This document shows, one piece after another, positions 18,043 through 25,247 of a DNA stretch of 64,000 bases. This DNA is from Flavobacteriaceae bacterium (lineage in GTDB: Bacteria > Bacteroidota > Bacteroidia > Flavobacteriales > Flavobacteriaceae). The notes under the pieces are model-generated. The model saw only the letters and a program-made list of their open reading frames with translations, was not told where the DNA came from and made no database searches. The translations under genes and the position numbers were made by a program. Where the stretch lies: contig JASBUG010000023.1 of NCBI GenBank assembly GCA_030148025.1, forward strand, positions 186,001 through 250,000, read 5' to 3'. Numbering within the stretch: the first letter of the stretch is position 1; each line of letters opens with the position of its first letter.

Positions 18043-19074
18043 ATGTATAAATTACTGATTCGCCCATTACTTTTTTGTTTCGATCCAGAAAAAGTACACC
18101 ATTTTACCTTTTCATTTATCAAATTTATTTCTAGACTACCATTAGTGCCTGCATTAATTAGAGGATTATACCAAGTTAATGATAAAGCTTTAGAACGAAA
18201 TTTATTCGGATTAACATTTAAAAATCCAGTAGGGTTAGCTGCAGGGTTCGATAAGAATGCTGTGCTGTACAATGAATTAGCAAATTTTGGATTTGGTTTT
18301 GTAGAAATAGGAACGGTGACGCCTAAAGGACAGGTAGGAAATCCTAAAAAACGTTTGTTTAGACTTAAAGCAGATAAAGGTATTATTAACCGAATGGGAT
18401 TCAATAATAAAGGTCTTGAAGCTGCGATAGAACAATTAAAAAAGAATAAAGGAAAAGTAATTATAGGAGGCAATATTGGGAAGAATACAGCAACTAGTCC
18501 AGAAGGTTACACCAAAGATTATTTAGAATGTTTTAATCAGTTGCATCCTTATGTAGATTATTTTGTATTAAATGTAAGCTGTCCAAACGTAGGAAGTCAT
18601 GCAAAATTAACCGATAAAGATTATTTAGTAGAGCTTATTAGGGAAGTACAAAAAGCAAATACAACTTTTGAAAAACAAAAGCCAATAGTACTTAAAATTG
18701 CTCCCGATTTAAATAACATTCAGCTTGATGAGATTATTGAATTGGTTGCAGAAACTAAAATTGATGGTGTTATTGCCTCAAATACATCGGTGTCCAGAGA
18801 GAATTTAATAACCTCAAAAGAACGTTTAGAAACCATTGGTAATGGTGGGTTAAGTGGACAACCAGTAAAGGACAAGAGTACAGCAGTCATAAAATATTTA
18901 GCCGAAAAAAGTAATAAGGCATTTCCAATAATAGGAGTTGGCGGTATACATTCTGCAGATGATGCCCTTGAAAAATTGAATGCAGGAGCAGACTTAGTAC
19001 AGATATATACTGGTTTTATTTATGAAGGCCCACAACTTATTAAATCTATTAATAAAGCCATTCTAAAACAGTAG
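18043..19074 (+). CDS. pyrD: quinone-dependent dihydroorotate dehydrogenase (class 2)
   Basis: 343-residue FMN flavoprotein, fourth step of pyrimidine synthesis, peripheral on the inner membrane and passing electrons to quinone. Class 2 is shown by the N-terminal helical extension (residues 1-40) and the blocks [35 protein letters not shown] (read in parts), NVSCPN, KIAPDL and [24 protein letters not shown]. It is a single gene between divergent pepT and a convergent spondin-domain gene. Confidence 0.96.
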   Translation: MYKLLIRPLLFCFDPEKVHHFTFSFIKFISRLPLVPALIRGLYQVNDKALERNLFGLTFKNPVGLAAGFDKNAVLYNELANFGFGFVEIGTVTPKGQVGNPKKRLFRLKADKGIINRMGFNNKGLEAAIEQLKKNKGKVIIGGNIGKNTATSPEGYTKDYLECFNQLHPYVDYFVLNVSCPNVGSHAKLTDKDYLVELIREVQKANTTFEKQKPIVLKIAPDLNNIQLDEIIELVAETKIDGVIASNTSVSRENLITSKERLETIGNGGLSGQPVKDKSTAVIKYLAEKSNKAFPIIGVGGIHSADDALEKLNAGADLVQIYTGFIYEGPQLIKSINKAILKQ

Positions 19075-19076
19075 TT

Positions 19077-19976
19077 CTAGTTTTTAATAAACTTTTTTGT
19101 AATTCTTGACCCTTCTGTTTTTAATTGTAAAAAGTAGGTTCCAGAAGCTAATTGGTTTACTTCTATTTTATTATTGTCAAGATCGCCTTCTATTAATTTC
19201 TGACCAATAATGTTTGTAATGGTATATTTAGTTTGTCCAGCTAAATTACCTTGATCCACCATTAAATAGTTTTGGCTAACAGGATTAGGAAATATACTAA
19301 TGCTTTTATTGAGATCAGTATCGTTTAAACCAAGCACCGATTGAAGTGTTATTGTTAAAGTTCCAATTTTTTCTGAACCAAAAGGAGCTATATTAACCAA
19401 ACTTGAAATATTCTCTTTTGGATTTGTGTCTGCGTCTGCAGAGGTGTAATTCATGCCGCTATCAGTACCTGCATCATATGGAAAGAGGTCTACGCTTATG
19501 GTGCTTTTCCAGTTGCCATTATCTCTCAAATTTAAACTGTTTATAGCGATCATCCAATCTGGACTAGGTGCAATCATAGAAACTAATGTTAGTAAAGGGA
19601 AATCTTCAGATACCTGTAAGTTGCTAATAGTAATTGTTCCAGTTGCAGTACCAAGGCCACTTCCATTAATATACTGTTCAGTATTGCCATTTGTAATACT
19701 GGTTTGAACTTCGTTATTAAAAATGGTATTATTTCCTAATTCCGCAACATTTTCAATCCCTTGGGTTGCCAGTTGACCCATTTCTAAAAAGGTAATATTA
19801 CTATTGTGGTTTGCTCCAACCAATTGAGACCAATGTGCACCACCAGGTAAAGTGCCATGATCTGTAGCATTCCAAGTACTAGTAAATACGATATCGTAAA
19901 TAGCAGATGTTTGAGCTAGAGATGTATTATTAGCTGAAACTAATAGAATGAAGAATAAATAGTAAAAGTGTTTCAT
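19077..19976 (-). CDS. secreted spondin-domain protein with type IX sorting domain
   Basis: 299 residues. Signal peptide (ending ...NTSLAQ), then a spondin_N domain over about residues 27-215 (FTSTWNATDHGTLPGGAHWSQLVGANHN and the later GTDSGMNYTSADAD), then a C-terminal type A sorting domain from about residue 228 (SIFPNPVSQNYL, ending TKKFIKN). The sorting domain marks it for T9SS export and cell-surface attachment or release. Spondin_N domains in bacteria are of unknown ligand. Its stop codon is 3 bp from the end of convergent pyrD. Confidence 0.88.
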   Translation of the reverse strand: MKHFYYLFFILLVSANNTSLAQTSAIYDIVFTSTWNATDHGTLPGGAHWSQLVGANHNSNITFLEMGQLATQGIENVAELGNNTIFNNEVQTSITNGNTEQYINGSGLGTATGTITISNLQVSEDFPLLTLVSMIAPSPDWMIAINSLNLRDNGNWKSTISVDLFPYDAGTDSGMNYTSADADTNPKENISSLVNIAPFGSEKIGTLTITLQSVLGLNDTDLNKSISIFPNPVSQNYLMVDQGNLAGQTKYTITNIIGQKLIEGDLDNNKIEVNQLASGTYFLQLKTEGSRITKKFIKN

Positions 19977-20118
19977 AATAGCAAGTTTAGATATTGGTTC
20001 GAGCTGTATAACAAATCCTTACGAGATATGTTTGAATCTTACAAAATGATGAAGTGTTTTTTGCATACAATCCTTTAGAAAAATAGTAGTATTTTTATCT
20101 GCGTATTGAACCATTAGA

Positions 20119-20982
20119 ATGCCAAAAGAAGTTAAGATAATTGAATGTCCAAGAGACGCTATGCAAGGAATAAAAATGTTTATTCCAACCGAAAAAAAGG
20201 TACAGTATATTCAATCGTTACTTAGGGTAGGGTTCGATACTATAGATTTTGGGAGTTTTGTGTCACCCAAAGCGATACCTCAAATGGTAGATACAGCCGA
20301 GGTGTTATCGCAATTAGATCTTTCTAAAACCAAGAGCAAACTTCTTGCTATTGTTGCTAATACACGCGGTGCGACAGATGCTAGTAAACATGCCGAAATA
20401 AATTATTTAGGATTTCCATTTTCTATTTCAGAGAATTTTCAAATGCGTAATACACACAAAACCATTGCGCAATCTGTTGTCACGCTTCAAGAAATTTTAA
20501 ATGTTGCAGATAGATCCAATAAAGAGGTAGTAGCCTATTTATCGATGGGATTTGGGAACCCTTATGGCGATCCATGGAATGTCGATATAGTAGGAGAGTG
20601 GACTGAACGTTTAAGCAAAATGGGTGTTAAGATATTATCATTAAGTGATACTATTGGTAGTTCTAATCCTGAAAATATTTCGTACCTCTTTTCTAATTTA
20701 ATACCTAGCTATCCAGATATTGAATTTGGAGCGCATCTGCATACAACACCTTCTACTTGGTTTGAAAAAATTAATGCTGCATACAGTTCTGGATGTAGAC
20801 GTTTTGATGGAGCAATACAAGGTTTTGGTGGATGTCCTATGGCTAAAGATGAGCTTACCGGAAATATGCCAACCGAAAAACTAGTATCTTTTTTTACTAC
20901 AAATAAAATGAACAATCTTAATGCACTTAGCTTTGAAAGTGCTTATAATGAGGCTACTAAAATATTTAGTAGATACCATTAA
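20119..20982 (+). CDS. hydroxymethylglutaryl-CoA lyase
   Basis: 287-residue TIM-barrel aldolase-like enzyme that cleaves HMG-CoA to acetoacetate and acetyl-CoA in leucine degradation. Diagnostic blocks: KIIECPRDAMQG at the N-terminus (catalytic Arg, metal Asp), HLHTTP (metal His pair) and the signature cysteine loop GGCPMAKDELTGNMPTE. Its terminal steps follow from the leucine dehydrogenase gene at 11691. It stands alone, with an iron-box-containing intergenic region after it. Confidence 0.94.
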   Translation: MPKEVKIIECPRDAMQGIKMFIPTEKKVQYIQSLLRVGFDTIDFGSFVSPKAIPQMVDTAEVLSQLDLSKTKSKLLAIVANTRGATDASKHAEINYLGFPFSISENFQMRNTHKTIAQSVVTLQEILNVADRSNKEVVAYLSMGFGNPYGDPWNVDIVGEWTERLSKMGVKILSLSDTIGSSNPENISYLFSNLIPSYPDIEFGAHLHTTPSTWFEKINAAYSSGCRRFDGAIQGFGGCPMAKDELTGNMPTEKLVSFFTTNKMNNLNALSFESAYNEATKIFSRYH

Positions 20983-20998
20983 TCATTTCTTCTTATTT

Positions 20999-21021
20999 TT
21001 ATTTAAAATAAATCTAAATAA
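20999..21021. promoter_or_regulatory. iron-box-like palindrome A, upstream of porin promoter
   Basis: TTATTTAAA-N5-TCTAAATAA, one mismatch from the perfect palindrome TTATTTAGA-N5-TCTAAATAA. It ends 2 bp before the -33 TTTG of the porin promoter. The form resembles operators of DtxR-family metal repressors. Confidence 0.5.
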
Positions 21022-21023
21022 AC

Positions 21024-21054
21024 TTTGTTATTGTAGTTTTGAGTGCTACATTTG
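21024..21054 (+). promoter_or_regulatory. porin promoter
   Basis: TTTG at 21024-21027, a 19-bp spacer and TACATTTG at 21047-21054, a near-consensus Bacteroidota promoter, framed by two copies of an iron-box-like palindrome. Confidence 0.8.
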
Positions 21055-21070
21055 CGCCTGAATTTAATTA

Positions 21071-21093
21071 TTATTTAAAACAAGTCTAAATAA
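21071..21093. promoter_or_regulatory. iron-box-like palindrome B, between porin promoter and start codon
   Basis: TTATTTAAA-N5-TCTAAATAA, the same form as palindrome A 72 bp earlier, with the same single mismatch. It ends 6 bp before the porin ATG, where bound repressor would block transcription. Confidence 0.5.
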
Positions 21094-21099
21094 AAACAA

Positions 21100-22263
21100 A
21101 TGAAAAAAGCTATACTTTTAATGGCAATTTTAGTATCAGGTTATGGTTTCGCACAAACGGTAAGTCAGGATACAACAGCAACAAGAAACCGTCAAATGAA
21201 CGCAGCTCAAAATATCTTGAGTGGTAATGGTTCTCAAAACGGAATTACAATTGGTGGTTATGCACAGGTTGATTATAACCAACCAGAAGGTGCTAATGGT
21301 AAAATGGATGTACACCGTTTAGTAATGTTATTTGGTTATAAGTTTAGTGACAAAGTACAGTTTGTTACAGAAATCGAGTATGAGCATGTAAAAGAAGTAT
21401 ATATCGAGCAAGCATTTTTAAACTATAGTGTTAATGATAACTTTAATGTTCGTGGTGGTTTAATGTTAGTACCAATGGGTATTGTGAACGAATATCACGA
21501 ACCAACAACATTTAATGGGGTTGAAAGGCCAAGTATGGATAAAAGTATAGTACCTACAACATGGAGAGAGATTGGTGCTGGTGTTACAGGTAAGTTTGAT
21601 GAGGCTAACTTACGTTACCAAGCTTATATTTTTAATGGTTTTGCATCTGTAAACGGGACGAAAGTGCTTGGTGGTAAAAACGGGTTAAGAAACGGTCGTC
21701 AAAAAGGAGCAGAGTCTACTATTAATACACCAAATTTCTCAGCTAAGTTAGATTACTACGGAATTCAAGGGTTACGTTTAGGTTTATCTGGATACTTTGG
21801 TCGTACACAAGCTGCTGATGATGTTCAAGACCTTGATGGTGCAGATGTGGGTATTTCAATGTTTGGACTGGATGCACGTTACATTAACAAGCGTTTTTCT
21901 GCTAGAGGACAATTTATCCAGGCATCTTTATCTGATACTGAAGATTATAACACATTAAATTCAGCAGATTTAGGATCGAAGTTACAAGGATGGTATTTAG
22001 AGGCTGCTTATAACTTAATACCATTAGGAAGAGAGCAAAAATTAGATGCTTTTGTAAGATATGAGAAATATGATACGCACGCAGATGTTGAAGGTGCTTT
22101 AACAAGAAACGATTCTTATAATAGAAATGAGTGGACAACTGGTTTAAGCTATCATGTAGCACCTGGTGCCGTTGTAAAAGCTGATTATCAGATTTTTGAT
22201 AATGCTGTAAGTGGAAACGATTCTAAAGGACAATTGAATATTGGTTTTGGAGTTTGGTTCTAG
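21100..22263 (+). CDS. outer-membrane porin
   Basis: 387-residue beta-barrel protein. Signal peptide (ending ...VSGYGFAQ), then a short linker and a barrel of repeating amphipathic strands from about residue 50 (ITIGGYAQVDYNQPEG start, C-terminal Phe in LNIGFGVWF). It resembles the phosphate/polyphosphate-type porins (OprO/P-like), but the substrate is open. Two iron-box-like palindromes flank its promoter, and genes for an FMN-binding protein, ApbE and ferritin follow, so it is likely to serve iron acquisition. A 15-bp-stem terminator separates it from the next gene. Confidence 0.85.
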   Translation: MKKAILLMAILVSGYGFAQTVSQDTTATRNRQMNAAQNILSGNGSQNGITIGGYAQVDYNQPEGANGKMDVHRLVMLFGYKFSDKVQFVTEIEYEHVKEVYIEQAFLNYSVNDNFNVRGGLMLVPMGIVNEYHEPTTFNGVERPSMDKSIVPTTWREIGAGVTGKFDEANLRYQAYIFNGFASVNGTKVLGGKNGLRNGRQKGAESTINTPNFSAKLDYYGIQGLRLGLSGYFGRTQAADDVQDLDGADVGISMFGLDARYINKRFSARGQFIQASLSDTEDYNTLNSADLGSKLQGWYLEAAYNLIPLGREQKLDAFVRYEKYDTHADVEGALTRNDSYNRNEWTTGLSYHVAPGAVVKADYQIFDNAVSGNDSKGQLNIGFGVWF

Positions 22264-22291
22264 AGTAATTTAAATTGATTAGTTTTTTTAT

Positions 22292-22335
22292 CAAATAGCT
22301 AAAGAGATATGCTCTTTAGCTATTTGGTGTTTTTA
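22292..22335 (+). terminator. Rho-independent terminator after porin
   Basis: 15-bp perfect stem (CAAATAGCTAAAGAG and its complement, 5-nt loop) followed by GTGTTTTTAA. It ends the porin transcript before the FMN-binding gene. Confidence 0.85.
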
Positions 22336-22342
22336 ATAATAG

Positions 22343-22350
22343 TATCTTTG
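22343..22350 (+). promoter_or_regulatory. -7 element of FMN-binding gene, very close to the start codon
   Basis: TATCTTTG ends only 4 bp before the ATG at 22355, so the transcript would have almost no leader. Confidence 0.5.
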
Positions 22351-22354
22351 TAGT

Positions 22355-22882
22355 ATGAAATTTAAACCAGTTTTGTTTGTGTTGTTTTCTTTCATTTTAA
22401 TGTCTTCTAGTATCCCTAAGAGTCTTCAAAAGAAAATAGATAAAGAAATAAAAAAGACCTATGTAGTTGAAGATTTTTCAATGCAATTGGTTGAGTTGCC
22501 AACAGATGTAGTTAAGGAACTTCCTTCAGAATTTGGCAAAAATAATTTCTTCAAGATCATTTCTAATAGTAATCAAATTGGGTACGCCTACATATCTAAG
22601 GCTCCTAGTAAAACAGATCAGTTTGATTATTTGGTATTGTTCGATAACGATCTCATTATTACAAAATCTAAAGTGTTGGCTTACCGTGAAGATTATGGTG
22701 GCGAAATTGGAAGCAAACGTTGGTTGAAACAATTAATTGGTAAAACACAAAATGATAAGCTGATTTACGGCGATAATATTGCAGTAATTTCCGGCGCTAC
22801 TATATCTGTTCGTTCAATGACCAATGCTGTAAATAATTTACTAGCGTCAATTAAAATCCTACACAATAAAGCACTTCTTTAA
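22355..22882 (+). CDS. exported FMN-binding domain protein
   Basis: 175-residue protein with an N-terminal signal segment (MKFKPVLFVLFSFILMSSS). The C-terminal part is an FMN-binding domain of the NqrC/RnfG kind, with the flavinylation motif ISGATISVRSMT near residues 149-160; the Thr of SGAT is the residue that receives FMN by a phosphoester bond in this family. It is the probable substrate of the ApbE encoded 564 bp downstream of its stop. It likely carries electrons in the periplasm. The start of the next gene overlaps its stop codon (TAATG), so the two are coupled. Confidence 0.86.
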   Translation: MKFKPVLFVLFSFILMSSSIPKSLQKKIDKEIKKTYVVEDFSMQLVELPTDVVKELPSEFGKNNFFKIISNSNQIGYAYISKAPSKTDQFDYLVLFDNDLIITKSKVLAYREDYGGEIGSKRWLKQLIGKTQNDKLIYGDNIAVISGATISVRSMTNAVNNLLASIKILHNKALL

Positions 22883-23379
22883 TGACACTAAACGGATTAA
22901 TATATACTTTTCCAAAAGAGCTAAAACTGCTAATAGGAGCATTTGTTATTGTATTGAGTATAGGCTTTTTTACAGGCTTAATGTTTGTAGGAGAAACCTC
23001 GTCTATTAAACCTAATGGTATTGAAGAACAATATTTGGGAAATGAAGCCGATGAGGATGCAACAGTTATGAAGTTTAAAAAGAGTGAAAAGGAAATGCTT
23101 ACTCTAGTGCATAATCACATCTTATCTATGTCCATTATTTTCTTTTTACTAGGGCTTATAGTTTGTGTGACTGAACTTGGAAAGAAACTAAAACTAATAT
23201 TGATTGTTGAGCCTTTTGTATCTGTAATTCTCACCTTTGGAGGCTTGTATTTTTTATGGAAAGGCGTTCTTTGGATGAAGTATATAGTAATGCTTTCGGG
23301 AACGTTAATGACTGTTTGTTTTGCTTTTGCTGTAGCAGTTATTTTGGTGCAATTATGTGCTAAAAAAAATAAGAGCTAG
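22882..23379 (+). CDS. four-helix membrane protein of a flavin-based redox cluster
   Basis: 165 residues with four predicted membrane helices (about 16-36, 78-98, 105-125, 135-157). No family name recognised. Helix 2 begins LVHNHILSMSIIFFLLG, a pair of histidines at the membrane edge that could bind heme. It is translationally coupled to the FMN-binding gene and followed by apbE, so it may be the membrane electron donor to the flavoprotein. That is inference from context. Confidence 0.7.
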   Translation: MTLNGLIYTFPKELKLLIGAFVIVLSIGFFTGLMFVGETSSIKPNGIEEQYLGNEADEDATVMKFKKSEKEMLTLVHNHILSMSIIFFLLGLIVCVTELGKKLKLILIVEPFVSVILTFGGLYFLWKGVLWMKYIVMLSGTLMTVCFAFAVAVILVQLCAKKNKS

Positions 23380-23411
23380 TAGGCTTGTTCTTAATTAATT
23401 TAGTGACCTGT

Positions 23412-23440
23412 TTTTGTTACAACATTAACCACTACATTTG
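23412..23440 (+). promoter_or_regulatory. apbE promoter
   Basis: TTTTG at 23412-23416 and TACATTTG at 23433-23440 with a 16-bp spacer, ending 5 bp before the ATG at 23446. It would give a leaderless or nearly leaderless apbE mRNA. Confidence 0.5.
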
Positions 23441-23445
23441 TAACA

Positions 23446-24435
23446 ATGATGAGAACCTTAATAATTGTCCTGTTACTATGTCCATTTAGTATCTTCTCTC
23501 AAGAGATATACGAGCGTACTTCAAATTTAATGGGAAGTCGTTTCGATATCACTGTAGTGGCAGAAAATCAATTATTAGGAGATGAATATATCGATTTGGC
23601 AATTGTCGAAATTTCGAGAATCGAAAATTTAATATCTTCCTGGAATTCAAAATCGCAAACATCACTTATCAATAAAAATGCTGGAATACAACCAGTACAA
23701 GTAGATCAAGAACTTTTTGATCTAATTAATAGATCGATTCATATTTCAAGATTAACCGAAGGAGCTTTTGATATAAGTTATGCATCCATGGATAAAATAT
23801 GGAAGTTTGATGGCACTATGAAAGAAATGCCAAATCCAGAAGAGGTTTTGAGATCGGTATCTAAAGTAGGATATAAAAATATTGAGCTCAATCACGAACA
23901 GAATACTGTTTTTTTGAAATTGAAAGGAATGAAAATTGGTTTTGGAGCTATTGGTAAAGGCTATGCCGCAGATAGCGCTAAAAAACTCCTAAAGTCTAAA
24001 GGTGTTGTGTCTGGTATTATAAATGCTTCCGGCGATATGAATACTTGGGGTTTACAACCAAATGGAGAAGAATGGAACGTTGGCATAACCAATCCGTTGA
24101 ATAAAAATAAAGTATTTGCACTATTACCAATTAGCAATGAGGCGGTTGTGACTTCTGGTAATTATGAAAAATATGTGAGCTTTAATGGTCAGCGTTATTC
24201 TCATATTATTGATCCTAGAACAGGTTATCCAAGTAGCGGTGTAGTAAGTGTAAGTGTATTTGCACCAAGCGCAGAATTGGCAGATGCCTTGGCAACTTCA
24301 ATTTTTGTTATGGGTAAAGACATTGGCATCGATTTTATAAATCAATTAAAAGGTATTGAATGTATTATAGTTGATGATAAAGGCAATGTTTATTACTCTC
24401 AAAACATGGATGTCGAAAAATTTAAAAAAGAGTAA
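23446..24435 (+). CDS. apbE: FAD:protein FMN transferase ApbE
   Basis: 329-residue exported enzyme that moves FMN from FAD onto Thr/Ser of target proteins. Signal peptide at residues 1-19. ApbE blocks are all visible: NLMGSRFDITV, FDISYASMDKIW, FGAIGKGYAADSA, NASGDMNTWG, HIIDPRTGYPSSG and LADALATSIFVMG. It follows a gene for an SGAT-containing protein and a membrane protein, forming a flavinylation cluster. ApbE genes in Flavobacteria are also found with Nqr, but no nqr genes are in this window. Confidence 0.95.
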   Translation: MMRTLIIVLLLCPFSIFSQEIYERTSNLMGSRFDITVVAENQLLGDEYIDLAIVEISRIENLISSWNSKSQTSLINKNAGIQPVQVDQELFDLINRSIHISRLTEGAFDISYASMDKIWKFDGTMKEMPNPEEVLRSVSKVGYKNIELNHEQNTVFLKLKGMKIGFGAIGKGYAADSAKKLLKSKGVVSGIINASGDMNTWGLQPNGEEWNVGITNPLNKNKVFALLPISNEAVVTSGNYEKYVSFNGQRYSHIIDPRTGYPSSGVVSVSVFAPSAELADALATSIFVMGKDIGIDFINQLKGIECIIVDDKGNVYYSQNMDVEKFKKE

Positions 24436-24503
24436 TTCTAAATTAGGGTAACTTTTCTTTCAACCTAATCTTTTAAGTATCTTTATACTTTAAAATTACA
24501 GGT

Positions 24504-25010
24504 ATGAATCAAGCAATTGAAAAATTATTAAATGATCAAGTAAAATACGAAGCATCAGCATCAATGCAATATTTGTCTATGGCCTCATGGGCAGATGCTA
24601 ATGGTTACAATGGTATAGCAGAATTCTTTTATGCGCAATCTGAAGAAGAACGTATACATATGACCAAATTGGTTAAATTTATCAATGAGCGTAGTGGTAA
24701 TGTAATTGTACCAGCTTTAGATAAACCAAAAGGTGACTATGGTTCTTTAAACGAGCTTTTTGAAGTGTTTCTTGAGAATGAGATTTTTGTAACTGAACAG
24801 ATCAACCATATTATATATGAATGTTTACAGCATAAGGAGTACAATGTGCATAATTTTATGCAATGGTACGTGACAGAGCAGTTGGAAGAAGAAGCTACAG
24901 CTAGAACATTACTTGATAAATTAAATATTATAGGTGATGATAAATCAGGTCATTATTTATTTGACAGAGATATAAATATGATAGCTGAGGCTAATCAAGG
25001 GCCAGAATAA
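24504..25010 (+). CDS. ferritin (non-heme, FtnA type)
   Basis: 168-residue iron-storage protein forming a 24-mer cage that oxidises and stores iron. Ferroxidase ligands are seen at Glu16 (VKYEASASMQYL) and Glu49/His52 (EEERIHMTKL), with the later Glu in LENEIFVTEQ and Gln in WYVTEQLEEE. It is 68 bp after apbE and ends in a terminator. Together with the porin and flavin-redox genes it suggests a cluster for iron uptake or iron reduction and storage. Confidence 0.95.
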   Translation: MNQAIEKLLNDQVKYEASASMQYLSMASWADANGYNGIAEFFYAQSEEERIHMTKLVKFINERSGNVIVPALDKPKGDYGSLNELFEVFLENEIFVTEQINHIIYECLQHKEYNVHNFMQWYVTEQLEEEATARTLLDKLNIIGDDKSGHYLFDRDINMIAEANQGPE

Positions 25011-25033
25011 AATAATTAACATAAATTATGATG

Positions 25034-25060
25034 AAGGTTTCTGTTTAGAAACCTTTTTTT
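25034..25060 (+). terminator. Rho-independent terminator after ferritin
   Basis: GGTTTC and GAAACC with a 6-nt loop and a run of seven T residues. Confidence 0.8.
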
Positions 25061-25063
25061 GTA

Positions 25064-25071
25064 TACATTTG
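25064..25071 (+). promoter_or_regulatory. -7 element of Cys-rich small protein gene
   Basis: TACATTTG, 32 bp before the ATG at 25104 and just after the ferritin terminator, with an iron-box-like palindrome between it and the start codon. Confidence 0.6.
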
Positions 25072-25078
25072 CACTGGT

Positions 25079-25101
25079 TTATTTAGATTTAATAAAAATA
25101 A
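25079..25101. promoter_or_regulatory. iron-box-like palindrome C, before the Cys-rich small gene
   Basis: TTATTTAGA-N5-TAAAAATAA. The left half matches the proposed box perfectly and the right half has two mismatches. It covers the leader of the small gene. Confidence 0.4.
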
Positions 25102-25103
25102 AA

Positions 25104-25247
25104 ATGTCTGACTTGAATTTAGCTTCTTCATGTGTAATGATAGCAACACCATGTGTTATTGGTGGTTGTGGTGAAAAGAAGAAGAAATGCTGTAAAAAAT
25201 ACAAGAAGAAAGGAAAGACCAACTGCAAACGTTGCCCAAAAATCTAA
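25104..25247 (+). CDS. Cys-rich 47-residue protein
   Basis: Start codon at 25104 is chosen because the longer frame from 25059 would begin inside the terminator and promoter. The 47-residue product starts MSDLNLASSCVMIATPC and ends in a basic block with CCKKYKKKGKTNCKRCPKI; seven cysteines in total, including CxxC at 41-44, and about a third lysine. It has no recognised family. Metal binding is likely from composition. Its promoter carries an iron-box-like site, and ferritin is the gene before it. Its stop overlaps the stop of the convergent desaturase gene by 3 bp. Confidence 0.7.
   Translation: MSDLNLASSCVMIATPCVIGGCGEKKKKCCKKYKKKGKTNCKRCPKI

Noticed and set aside
18012-18473. Minus-strand 153-residue open frame over pyrD
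   Set aside because: Antisense shadow of the conserved N-terminal half of PyrD.
22261-22340. CRISPR-type repeat near the porin 3' end
   Set aside because: Only a single palindrome (a terminator) is present; no spaced repeats.
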